From: GCA-2717185 sp047517345
GTDB lineage: Bacteria > Pseudomonadota > Alphaproteobacteria > UBA8366 > GCA-2717185
Reading direction: 5' to 3'
NCBI GenBank assembly: GCA_047517345.1
Contig: JAKZTB010000106.1
Location: forward strand, 26,863 to 90,862
Length of the DNA stretch: 64,000 bases
The position numbers were made by a program, and so were the translations under genes. How positions within the stretch are numbered: position 1 is the stretch's first letter; every line of letters starts with the position of its first letter. Below are positions 25,870 through 33,889 of the stretch, piece after piece. The notes beneath the pieces are model-generated. The model searched no databases. It was given only the letters and a program-made list of their open reading frames with translations, and had not been told where the DNA came from.

Positions 25870-26793
25870 ATGAAAATTGCGGTTCCAGATCTGATTTCGA
25901 ATTCCTACTTCCCGGCGGTCGCCGCCGTGGAACTGGGTTTTTTCCGCGAGGAGGGGCTCGACTTGGAACTCATTCACTATTTCCCCGTCAACAAATGCTG
26001 CGAATTGATGCGCGACGGAGAATTCGATCTGGTGGCCGGCTCGGCGCACAGCGCCCTGGCCGCCTATCCGAACTGGGAGGGCGCGAAGCTGCTGGCGACA
26101 CTGGCGCAGGGCATGTACTGGCTGTTGGTGGTGCGCAGCGACCTCGACGCCGAACGCGGCGATATCGACGCGGTGAAGGGGCTGTACATTGCCGCCGCAC
26201 CCTTCGTGGAACTCGGCCTGAAGCGTCTGCTGGCGGAAGCCGGCATCGATCTCGAACGCGACAAGGTCAAGGTCGCGCCGGCGCCGGGCAATATCACGCC
26301 CGGCGTGTCGTTCGGCGTCGCCGCCGCGAACTCGCTGGCCAAGGGCGAGGTCGACGCCTTCTGGGCTAACGGCATGGGGGCGGAAACCGCCGTCCGCGCC
26401 GGGGCCGGCAAGGTGCTGATCGACATCCGCCGCGGCGACGAGCCCACGAAGGCCTTCAATTACACCTGTCCGGCGCTGATCGGCAGCGACGCGCTGATCG
26501 CGCGCGACCCGGACGCGGCGGCGGCGGCCGTGCGCGCCATCGTCAAGACGCAACAGGCGATCAAAGAGGACCTCTCATTGGCCACAAAAGTGGGCGAGAA
26601 GCTGTTTCCGGCGGACGGCGCGGCGATGATCGCCGATGTGGTGGCGCGGGATTTGCCGTACTACGATGCGTCGATCTCGGAAGAGTTCGTGCTGGGCATG
26701 AACCGGTTCATGACCGACCTCGGCTGGCTCGACGGGCCGGTGCCCTACGAGAAGGTCGTCGCGACACAGTTCAGCGAATTGTGGAAGGTTTGA
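25870..26793 (+). CDS. NMT1/THI5-like substrate-binding protein without signal peptide
   Basis: 307 residues of the periplasmic-binding-protein type II fold (NMT1/SsuA/ThiY group). It opens MKIAVPDLISNSYFPAVAAV, then LGFFREEGLDLELIHY, a CCELMRDGEFDLVAG segment and a FWANGMGAETAVRAGAG hinge. Relatives bind sulfonates, nitrate, pyrimidine precursors or aromatic acids for ABC import. Here the mature fold starts at residue 1 with no signal peptide or lipobox, and no permease or ATPase gene adjoins. Either the protein acts in the cytoplasm (as in some enzyme or sensor derivatives) or the true start is missed, but no upstream extension is visible. It leads an operon with DUF2848 and cupin genes. 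Confidence 0.78.
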   Translation: MKIAVPDLISNSYFPAVAAVELGFFREEGLDLELIHYFPVNKCCELMRDGEFDLVAGSAHSALAAYPNWEGAKLLATLAQGMYWLLVVRSDLDAERGDIDAVKGLYIAAAPFVELGLKRLLAEAGIDLERDKVKVAPAPGNITPGVSFGVAAANSLAKGEVDAFWANGMGAETAVRAGAGKVLIDIRRGDEPTKAFNYTCPALIGSDALIARDPDAAAAAVRAIVKTQQAIKEDLSLATKVGEKLFPADGAAMIADVVARDLPYYDASISEEFVLGMNRFMTDLGWLDGPVPYEKVVATQFSELWKV

Positions 26794-26794
26794 G

Positions 26795-27487
26795 ATGGCG
26801 AACCGGCTGGAATTGACCTTCGTTTCAGGCGACTCCGCGCCCACCGAAACCGTCACGGTCACCGACCTGATCATCGGCGGCTGGACGGGACGCGATAAGG
26901 CGAAGCTCGAAGAGCATATCGTCGAATTGGCGGCGATCGGCGTCGCGCGGCCGGTGTCGACGCCCTGCTTCTATCGCGTCGGGGCGAATCTGCTGACGAC
27001 GGCGTCGAAAATACAGACCGTCGGCGCGGGTAGCAGCGGCGAGGCGGAGTATTGTCTGCTGAAACGCGACGACGGTTATTGGGTCGGGCTCGGCTCGGAC
27101 CATACCGACCGCGAAGTCGAGGCCTACAACGTGTCGGTATCGAAGCAGTGCTGTCCCAAACCGATCGCGTCCACCCTGTGGCGGCACGAAGATCTGCGCG
27201 ATCACTGGGACGAACTGGTGCTGCGCTCCTATCGGGTCGACGGCGGCGAGAAGCTGCTGTATCAGGAAGGCACGGTCGCTTCGATGATCGACCCGCGGGA
27301 CCTCGCCGGACAGTACGCGTTGGAGTACGCGCCGCTGGCGCCAGGGCAGGCGATGTTCGGCGGCACCCTGCCGGTCATCGGCGATCTCACCGGCGCGCCG
27401 CGTTTCGAACTCGAACTGGAAGACCCCGTGCTGGGCCGCAAGATTGCGCACGCGTACGACATATCGAACCTACCGAACATCGGATAG
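26795..27487 (+). CDS. DUF2848 protein
   Basis: 230 residues matching the DUF2848 family by eye. Features are an N-terminal beta region ending TDLIIGGWTGRDKAKLEEHI, a GVARPVSTPCFYRVGANLLT segment, and the conserved WVGLGSDHTDREVEAYNVS block. Cysteines in KQCCPKPIA follow. The family resembles fumarylacetoacetate-hydrolase-like folds and often neighbours amidase or transporter genes, but no reaction is established. It begins 1 bp after the substrate-binding protein stop and is followed 11 bp later by a cupin gene. Confidence 0.78.
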   Translation: MANRLELTFVSGDSAPTETVTVTDLIIGGWTGRDKAKLEEHIVELAAIGVARPVSTPCFYRVGANLLTTASKIQTVGAGSSGEAEYCLLKRDDGYWVGLGSDHTDREVEAYNVSVSKQCCPKPIASTLWRHEDLRDHWDELVLRSYRVDGGEKLLYQEGTVASMIDPRDLAGQYALEYAPLAPGQAMFGGTLPVIGDLTGAPRFELELEDPVLGRKIAHAYDISNLPNIG

Positions 27488-27498
27488 AGGCTAATCCT

Positions 27499-27882
27499 AT
27501 GGGCAAACCGCATATCGAATTCACCGCGCTGAACATGGACGAGGGCTGGGAGGTGCCGCCGGGCTATCCGGAGGGCATCAAGCAGAAGGTGCTGACCTCC
27601 GATCTGGACGAAACGGCCAAGACCGGCAGCCGGTCACGCTTGCTGCGTTTCGACCCCGGCGCCTATTCGACCGAACCCTTTGTGCACGATCATTGGGAGG
27701 AGGTGTATCTGGTCAACGGCACGCTGACCGTTGGTAACGATGCGCAAGGCGCGGGCGGCGAACCGTTCGACGCGCCGACCTACGCCTGCCGTCCGCCGGG
27801 CGCTTTCCATGGTCCCTTCAAATCGGCAGGCGGTTGCTTGCTTTTCGAGCTGCACTATTACGCGCCGACGGAAGACTCTTAG
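27499..27882 (+). CDS. Cupin-domain protein (ChrR-like)
   Basis: 127 residues, single cupin barrel. Motif 1 is seen as FVHDHWEEVYLVNGTLTVG (H-x-H is represented by HDHW, Glu in EEVY). Motif 2 is CRPPGAFHGPFKS with its His. The strand LLRFDPGAYSTEP before motif 1 is typical of ChrR/anti-sigma-type cupins, so a metal-bound dioxygenase-like or sensor role is possible. The start ATG 27499 fits family length although the frame is open upstream inside DUF2848. Its stop overlaps the convergent flavin reductase gene by 4 bp. Confidence 0.8.
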   Translation: MGKPHIEFTALNMDEGWEVPPGYPEGIKQKVLTSDLDETAKTGSRSRLLRFDPGAYSTEPFVHDHWEEVYLVNGTLTVGNDAQGAGGEPFDAPTYACRPPGAFHGPFKSAGGCLLFELHYYAPTEDS

Positions 27883-28373
27883 GCGAGTTGGCGGTATTGG
27901 CCCTTGTAGAAGAGCAAGGGCGGTTCGTCGCCTCCGAACTCCACATTGTCGACCTTGGCGACGACGATATAGTGGTCGCCGCATTCATATTGCGCGTGTT
28001 TTGTGCACAGTAGCACCCCGTGATTGGGCTCGATGATCGGCGCCGCGTTGGCGCCTTCCCGGTAAGAAACGCCGCGCCATTTGTCCAAGCCGGTTTTGGC
28101 GAATTGGTTTGAAAGCTCTTCCTGATCCGCGCGCAGCAAATTCAGCGCAAAGTGTTCGGTCTTCAGTAGTGTCTCGAATTCGGACAGCGAATCCGCGATA
28201 CAGAAGGACACCAACGGCGGATCGAGCGATACGGATGAAAAGGAATTCATCGTCACGCCGATCAACCCTTCGCTGCCGCCACTGCAGGTCATGACCATCA
28301 CGCCGGTCGCGAAGCTGCCGACCGCATCGCGGAACGCCCGTTGGTCGAATTGTGAGTCTTCCGCGCTGGCCAT
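27879..28373 (-). CDS. Flavin reductase-like domain protein (reductase component of a two-component monooxygenase)
   Basis: 164 residues of the flavin-reductase/FMN-binding split-barrel family. AFRDAVGSFATGVMVMTCSG, GVTMNSFSSVSLDPPLVSFC, NLLRADQEELSNQFA and the C-terminal GDHYIVVAKVDNVEFG are the hallmark blocks. It should reduce FAD or FMN with NAD(P)H and pass it diffusively to an oxygenase. The oxygenase candidate is the HpaB-like protein encoded divergently at 28476, across a 102-bp shared promoter region. ATG 28373 fits the family N-terminus; an in-frame start at 28448 would add 25 residues that do not look conserved. Confidence 0.87.
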   Translation of the reverse strand: MASAEDSQFDQRAFRDAVGSFATGVMVMTCSGGSEGLIGVTMNSFSSVSLDPPLVSFCIADSLSEFETLLKTEHFALNLLRADQEELSNQFAKTGLDKWRGVSYREGANAAPIIEPNHGVLLCTKHAQYECGDHYIVVAKVDNVEFGGDEPPLLFYKGQYRQLA

Positions 28374-28475
28374 GGATTGTAGGAATCCCTGAATTGGCGA
28401 TTCGGCTGCTACTATAGCCACCGGCCCGGCATTGCCAAATGCCGGCACGCGTTCCGAACGGTGAAAAGGCGAAGT

Positions 28476-29990
28476 ATGTCGATATCGCTAAAGGACGATC
28501 GGTTCCCCGGGGGCCTGCGGACCGGCGCGCAGTATCTCGACGCGCTGCGCGAAGACGGGCGACGAGTTTTCGTCGACGGCGAGGAAGTCCGGGACGTCAC
28601 TTCGCACCCGGCCTTCGCCGAGCCGGCCCGGACTATTGCGGGCCTGTTCGACATCGCGTGCGACCCGGAGAACCGGGAGCTGATGACCTACACCTCGCCG
28701 ACCTCCGGCGCGCCGGTCAACCGCATCTGGCAGATGCCGGACTCGATCGAGGCGCTGCAGCAGCGCCGCGCCGCGATCGAGCGCTGGTCGGAGGAAAGCC
28801 TCGGCTATATGGGCCGCACGCCCGACCATGTCGCGGGTTTCTTCGTCGGTTTCGCGGCTGAACCGCAGGTGCTGGCGCGCGACGGCAACGATCAATTCGC
28901 CGCGAACGCGGTGCGTATCTACGAGTGGCTGCGCGACAACGACGTCTACATCACCTACACCATCGTGCCGCCGCAGATCGACCGCTCCAAACCGGCGCAT
29001 CAGCAGGACCCACCGGACCTCTATTGCGGCGTGGTCAAGGAGCGTGACGACGGCGTGGTGATCCGCGGCGCGCAGATGCTCGGCACCGGTTCAGTCTTTT
29101 CCGACTATGTGCATCAGAGCACGATCCATCCGATGCGGCCGGGCGACGAGAATCACGCCATATCGCTGATTGTGCCGTGCAACGCGCCGGGGGTGAAGAT
29201 CCACTCGCGGCGCTCCTATGCCCGCGCCGCCTCCAGCATGTACGACTATCCGCTGGCGACCCGCTTCGACGAGACCGACTCGCTGGTCGTCTACGACGAC
29301 GTGTTCGTGCCGTGGGAGCATATCTTCGTTTACAAGAATCTGGATATCTGCCGCGACCAGTGGTTCGAAACGCCGGCTCATATCCTGGGCAACAACCAGG
29401 CGCAGATCCGTTTCATCACCAAGCTGCGTTTCCTGACGGGCCTGGCGCAGCGCATCACCAAGATGAACGGCATCAACGCGATGCCGCCCGTGCAAGGCCA
29501 GATCGCCGATATTGCGGTGCAGGCGGCGATGTATAAGGGCCTGATGGACGGCCAGATTGCCAAGGCGGCACCCAACCAAAACGGCGTCTACGTGCCGGAC
29601 CCGCAGACCCATTACGCCGCCATGGTCCTGCAGTCGCGCCTCTATCCCGAGGTGCTGGAGATGCTGCGCGAACTGACCGGCGGCGGCATGATCCAGCTGC
29701 CGTCGAACGTCGCCGATTTCGACTTGGCCGAAGCGGGCGACGACATCCGCCGCTACGTGCAGTCGCCCGGCTGGCCGGCGGAGGAACGGGTGAAACTGCT
29801 CAAGCTGGCCTGGGACGCGGTCGGCTCCGAATTCGCCAGCCGCCACGCCCAGTACGAAAAGTTCTACGCCGGCGCACCGTTCATCGTGAAGAACCGCTTC
29901 CTGTGGAACTACGATTTCGACACCGGCGAGGCGCTCGTCGACAAGGCGCTGTCGGGGTACGGCATGAAGGGGCGGGTGGAAGAAAATTGA
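28476..29990 (+). CDS. 4-hydroxyphenylacetate 3-hydroxylase (HpaB) family FADH2-dependent monooxygenase
   Basis: 504 residues. The family's three parts are present: an N-terminal helical/beta domain (TGAQYLDALREDGRRVFVDG), the substrate and flavin-binding beta barrel (VIRGAQMLGTGSVFSDYVHQ, NHAISLIVPCNAPGVKI, VFVPWEHIFVYKN), and the C-terminal four-helix bundle. It should hydroxylate a phenolic or similar aromatic substrate using reduced flavin from a partner reductase. The divergent flavin reductase gene is the obvious partner. Start ATG 28476 (MSISLKDD) is preceded by AAAGGCGA; a GTG at 28461 is the alternative. Confidence 0.88.
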   Translation: MSISLKDDRFPGGLRTGAQYLDALREDGRRVFVDGEEVRDVTSHPAFAEPARTIAGLFDIACDPENRELMTYTSPTSGAPVNRIWQMPDSIEALQQRRAAIERWSEESLGYMGRTPDHVAGFFVGFAAEPQVLARDGNDQFAANAVRIYEWLRDNDVYITYTIVPPQIDRSKPAHQQDPPDLYCGVVKERDDGVVIRGAQMLGTGSVFSDYVHQSTIHPMRPGDENHAISLIVPCNAPGVKIHSRRSYARAASSMYDYPLATRFDETDSLVVYDDVFVPWEHIFVYKNLDICRDQWFETPAHILGNNQAQIRFITKLRFLTGLAQRITKMNGINAMPPVQGQIADIAVQAAMYKGLMDGQIAKAAPNQNGVYVPDPQTHYAAMVLQSRLYPEVLEMLRELTGGGMIQLPSNVADFDLAEAGDDIRRYVQSPGWPAEERVKLLKLAWDAVGSEFASRHAQYEKFYAGAPFIVKNRFLWNYDFDTGEALVDKALSGYGMKGRVEEN

Positions 29991-30015
29991 TGGCGACGGA
30001 AACAGGGAGAAGATC

Positions 30016-30912
30016 ATGAAAGCCGGCTGGGGCATTCCCAACAATTACGGCGGCGAGAACCCGAACGAGTTGATCGAGATCGCGGTGAAGGCGGAGGCGT
30101 TGGGGTTCGGCAGCGTCTGGGTACGCGAGCATTTGTTCCACGCGACCTATGTCGCGGAACGGCTCGGTGACAAGCCCTATTACGATGCGCTGACGATCCT
30201 GATCGCCATCGGCGCGGCGACGAAGACGGTGCGGCTCGGCACCTCCGTCCTGGTGCTGCCTTGGCACGATCCTGCGCGGCTCGGCAAGATGATCGCGACC
30301 TTGGACCAGCTTTCCGGCGGGCGCGTCAATTTCGGCATCGGCGTGGCGATGACCCGCGACGAGTTCGAAAATCTGGGCGTCGACTTCACGACGCGCGGCC
30401 GGCGCACGGATGAGGTCCTGGGCGCGCTGCAGGCATTGTGGACCCAGAACGTGCCGGAATTTGCCGGTAAATTCTACAGTTACAGCGGCTTGCGGTTCGC
30501 GCCGAAGCCCTTGCAGAAACCCTACCCGCCGATCCTGGTCGGCGGGTACAGTAAGGCCGCCTTCCGCCGCATCGCGCGGTTCGGCGACGGCTGGCACACG
30601 CTTAGACAATCGCCGAAGCAGGTCGTCGAAGGCCGGAGCGAAATCGTCCGACTGACCGAGGAAGCGGGCCGCGATGCGTCGGACCTGCGCTACGCCATCA
30701 CCCTGCCGCTCGACTTCTCCGGCAAGGCGCCGGACCCCTCGGTCGAGGACCGCACGATCCTGCGCGGCACCGACGACGACATGGCCGAAACGATCCGCGC
30801 CTATGGGGAGGCCGGGCTGGACGAGATCATCGTCAGCGTCAGCACGCCCTACCTGGCCGAGAACAGGGATGCTATGGCGCATTTCATGGAAGGGGTCTGG
30901 CCGAAGCTGTGA
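30016..30912 (+). CDS. LLM-class flavin-dependent oxidoreductase
   Basis: 298 residues, luciferase-like TIM barrel. KAGWGIPNNYGGENPNELIE opens the first strand, followed by WVREHLFHATY, RLGTSVLVLPWHDPARLGKM, LSGGRVNFGIGVAMTRDEF and the PYPPILVGGYSKAAFRRIAR segment that are diagnostic of F420/FMN LLM proteins. The substrate is unknown; relatives include F420-dependent dehydrogenases and long-chain oxygenases. It follows the HpaB-like gene by 25 bp and is probably co-transcribed. The gene ends 12 bp before the convergent enoyl-CoA hydratase remnant. Confidence 0.86.
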   Translation: MKAGWGIPNNYGGENPNELIEIAVKAEALGFGSVWVREHLFHATYVAERLGDKPYYDALTILIAIGAATKTVRLGTSVLVLPWHDPARLGKMIATLDQLSGGRVNFGIGVAMTRDEFENLGVDFTTRGRRTDEVLGALQALWTQNVPEFAGKFYSYSGLRFAPKPLQKPYPPILVGGYSKAAFRRIARFGDGWHTLRQSPKQVVEGRSEIVRLTEEAGRDASDLRYAITLPLDFSGKAPDPSVEDRTILRGTDDDMAETIRAYGEAGLDEIIVSVSTPYLAENRDAMAHFMEGVWPKL

Positions 30913-30924
30913 GGGCGCGGCCGT

Positions 30925-31762
30925 CTATCCGCCATCGCCCAGCTCAGCGCACAACGCGTCCATGCGCAGTTCACCGTCGCGGGTCTGGCCGCCGATTTCC
31001 AGGAAGCGCCGCATGTTCCGGCGCGCATCGTCGGTGCGCAGGAGCTGCTCGAACAAATAGGCTTCCTCGAACAGCCCGTCGAGCCACGGCCGTTCCGATT
31101 GGTTGACGGCAAGCTTCGCCTGGCGCACCGCGGGGGGCGGGAAGGAGGCGATGCGTTTGGCCAACTTCTCGACGAACGAGCCGATCTCGTCCGGCTCGAA
31201 GATACGGTTGAGGTAGCCCCAGCGCTCCGCCGTCTCGGCATCCATATCGTCGCCGCTCAGAATCAATTCCAGCGCCACGGCCGCGGCCCATTAATCGCGG
31301 CAGACGTTGCGTGCCGGTGCCGCCGGGAATGATGCCGAGCGGCACCTCCATCTGGTTGACCTTGGTCTTGCCGCGCACGCCGAAGCGCATGTCCATGGAC
31401 GTCGACAGCTCGCTGCCGCCGCCGCCGACCCGGCCTTCGATCTGCGCGATCACGACCTTGTTCATGGTGCGGAAGCGCTCGCACAAGGCATGGAACGGTT
31501 TCAGCTGAGAATCGCGCTGCGGCTCGAACCCGATCGGCCGCTCCAGGATCGCCGCGACATCGAAATGGGCGAGGAAGAAGTTCGGGTCGGCGCTGCGCAT
31601 CACCACGACGGTGAGCGCCATGTCGGCCTTGAGCTCCGAGGACAGCCGGTCGAGTTCCGCCAGCAGCGCCATGGTGATGACGTTCGCCGGCGGATTGTCG
31701 ATGGTCACGGTGGCGACCCGCCCGTCGGTTTCGACGGTCAGCAGTTCGAAGTCGTAGGGCAT
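30925..31762 (-). pseudogene. Enoyl-CoA hydratase/isomerase family gene, frameshifted
   Basis: From ATG 31762 the first frame encodes a crotonase: ETDGRVATVTIDNPPANVIT, then the oxyanion-hole region VGGGGSELSTSMDMRFGV and GIIPGGTGTQRLPRLMGRG. After about 31285 that frame turns into arginine-rich noise, while the next frame carries on with ALELILSGDDMDAETAERWG and NRIFEPDEIGSFVEKLA to a TAG at 30925-30927. A one-base gain within the CGGCCGCGGCC stretch (about 31275-31289) explains it; removing one base gives an uninterrupted protein of about 278 residues. The broken product loses the helical trimerisation region. The gene sits first of the minus-strand run ending here, next to LamB/YcsF. Confidence 0.75.
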
Positions 31763-31764
31763 AG

Positions 31765-32637
31765 TTATTCCTTACTGTATCGGTTCAAAATCTCGGTCGT
31801 TGGCTTGATAGCAATGTTCTCGGCGCGCAGTGCGTTGACAACAGCCCTGCCCATATCGGCCGCGCCCGGCGTATCGCTATGCAGGCAGTAGGTATCGGCG
31901 TTCATGGGCACCATCGTGCCGTCTTCCGCCTCCACGATGCCGTCTCGCACGACGCTGACGATCTGGCCCGCCGCTTCCTCGGCACTCTCCAACAGTGCGC
32001 GCGGATGGGCGCGGTCGACGATGCGGCCGTTCGAACCGTAACGGCGATCGGCATAGCATTCCGTGGCGACGATAAGGCCAGACGCCTTCATCTGGCCCAG
32101 GGTTCCCGAGATAGCCGGCGCGATGACGATAATTTCCGGGTCGAAGGTGCGGACCGCCTTGATCATCGCCGCGCAGGCCCATTCCTCTTCCGAGACATCG
32201 TAATACAGCGCGCCATGGCATTTGACCGTGCGGATGCGCCGACCGAATTCGCGCAAGACGCCGTCCAAGGCGCCGAATTGGTAAAGGAACACGCTGACCA
32301 GCTCGTCGGGGGTCATGGCGACGTGCGTTTGACCGAAATTGAAGATATCCGGGTAGGAGGGGTGGGCGCCAATCTGGATTTTGTTCTCCAGCAGCGACGG
32401 GATCAGCCGCCGCAGGACCAGCGGGTCGCCCGAATGCAGCCCGCAGGCGAGATAGGCCGAGGTGATGATCGGCAGCAACGCGTCGTCAGCGCGTTGCATC
32501 GTTTGCCGCGGGTGGAAGCTGAGGCCCGTTTCCGGCACGGTGGTTTGTTTCAGAACGTCGATTGGAATGCCGGCGGGCGGCAGGACGAAGCCCTCGGCGA
32601 GCTCGGTCGACAGATCGACTGCGCGGTCTTCGGTCAC
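31765..32637 (-). CDS. LamB/YcsF family protein (5-oxoprolinase subunit A-like)
   Basis: 290 residues. Family blocks are clear: TSAYLACGLHSGDPLVLRRL, IQIGAHPSYPDIFNFGQTHV, FLYQFGALDGVLREFG and VKCHGALYYDV. The canonical N-terminal DLNCDLGEGFG is altered to DLSTELAEGFV, and the usual GFGRR is NFGQT. PxpA in the PxpABC complex cleaves 5-oxoproline, but PxpB and PxpC are absent here. The gene sits instead between a broken enoyl-CoA hydratase and a CoA-transferase, so a different amide or lactam substrate is likely. GTG 32637 is used, with AGGG 7 bp upstream. Confidence 0.82.
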   Translation of the reverse strand: MTEDRAVDLSTELAEGFVLPPAGIPIDVLKQTTVPETGLSFHPRQTMQRADDALLPIITSAYLACGLHSGDPLVLRRLIPSLLENKIQIGAHPSYPDIFNFGQTHVAMTPDELVSVFLYQFGALDGVLREFGRRIRTVKCHGALYYDVSEEEWACAAMIKAVRTFDPEIIVIAPAISGTLGQMKASGLIVATECYADRRYGSNGRIVDRAHPRALLESAEEAAGQIVSVVRDGIVEAEDGTMVPMNADTYCLHSDTPGAADMGRAVVNALRAENIAIKPTTEILNRYSKE

Positions 32638-32641
32638 GGGG

Positions 32642-33841
32642 TCACCCTGCCTCTTCCATCGCCGCCCCGTCCGCCAGGAGCCGTGCGATCTCCTCCGCGT
32701 CGTAACCGTGTTCGGCCAAGATGGTGCGGGTGTGCTCGCCGAAGCGGGGCGGATCGCGCCGGATATCGGCGGGCGACTTGCTCAACGTGTAGGGCGGTTT
32801 CATCAGCCGGACGCGGCCCTCCGACGGATGCTCGGTTTCGTGCCAAAAGCCGACATCGGCGAGATGACCGTCGGCCACGACGTCGTCCAGAGTCGAGATC
32901 GGCATGCACGGGACACCGGCTTCGGCCAACACCGTCACCCATTCCGCCGTGGTACGTTCGGCCATCAATTCACCGATCAGCGCGTTGACGGCATCGATGT
33001 TTTCGCGGCGTTCGTCGCGGTTCTGCAGGATCGGATTGTCCCACAGATCCTCGCGGCCGATGGCGCTCAGCAGGCCGCGCCAATGCTTGTCGCTGCCGGG
33101 CAGAGCGCAGATATGGCCGTCCTTCGTCTTGTAGGGCCAGCGCATCGGCGTGGCATGGCGCATCGAGCCCGCCGGGCCTTGCGCCGGCACGAAACTCTTG
33201 CCGGAGAGATGTTCCAGGAAGGTGAAACTCACCATACTCTCGAACATCGGTACTTCGATCTCCTGCCCCTCGCCGGTGGCCAGCTTGTGGTACAGCGCCG
33301 CCGCCATGGCGTAGGCCGCGAACAGGCCGGTAGTCTTGTCGGCGATCAGGGACGGGACGTAGCGCGCTTCTTTTCCGCCGAACGCTTCCAGCGCGACGAG
33401 GCCGGACGCGCCCTGGATGACGTCGTCATAGGCCGCCTGGCCCGCATAGCGCCCCTCGCGCCCGAAGCCCCAGATGTTGCAGTAGATCAGGCCCGGATTG
33501 ATTGCACGGGCGCTGTCGTAGTCGAAGCCCAGCCGGGCCAAGGGTTCGGGCCGCATATTGTGGACGAACACATCGGTTTCGCGCATTAGCGCCCGCATCG
33601 CCTCGGCTCCACCCTCGGTCTTCAGGTTCAGGCTTATGGCGCGCTTGTTGCGGTTGATCTGCAGGAAGCTTGCCGCCATGCCGGGATTGACCGACGGACC
33701 GCTGCCGCGTGTCAGATCGCCGTCCGGCGCTTCGACCTTGATCACCTCCGCGCCCATATCACCCAGCATTTGAGAGGCGTATGGCCCGACGAACACCGTC
33801 GTCATGTCCAACACCCGAATCCCGTCGAACGGTCCTGTCAT
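32642..33841 (-). CDS. CaiB/BaiF family III CoA-transferase
   Basis: 399 residues. The opening GIRVLDMTTVFVGPYASQML and GDMGAEVIKVEAPDGDLTRG, the NRNKRAISLNLKTEGGAEAM segment and the later LGFDYDSARAINPGLIYCNI give a confident match. This class moves CoA between a donor acyl-CoA and a carboxylic acid through an aspartyl-CoA intermediate. Substrate specificity cannot be read. It is linked by a few bases to the LamB/YcsF gene downstream, suggesting an acid that is opened or released and then activated with CoA. RBS GGGAAAG precedes ATG 33841. Confidence 0.9.
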   Translation of the reverse strand: MTGPFDGIRVLDMTTVFVGPYASQMLGDMGAEVIKVEAPDGDLTRGSGPSVNPGMAASFLQINRNKRAISLNLKTEGGAEAMRALMRETDVFVHNMRPEPLARLGFDYDSARAINPGLIYCNIWGFGREGRYAGQAAYDDVIQGASGLVALEAFGGKEARYVPSLIADKTTGLFAAYAMAAALYHKLATGEGQEIEVPMFESMVSFTFLEHLSGKSFVPAQGPAGSMRHATPMRWPYKTKDGHICALPGSDKHWRGLLSAIGREDLWDNPILQNRDERRENIDAVNALIGELMAERTTAEWVTVLAEAGVPCMPISTLDDVVADGHLADVGFWHETEHPSEGRVRLMKPPYTLSKSPADIRRDPPRFGEHTRTILAEHGYDAEEIARLLADGAAMEEAG

Positions 33842-33889
33842 ATGTACGCTTTCCCTTTTTGTTTGTTCGCGCTACGCGAATGCGGCGGC

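Noticed and set aside
30674..31060. Long arginine-rich open frame overlapping the LLM oxidoreductase 3' end
   Set aside because: It is the shifted frame of a GC-rich gene; residue composition (Arg/Ser-rich) and absence of a ribosome site indicate no protein.
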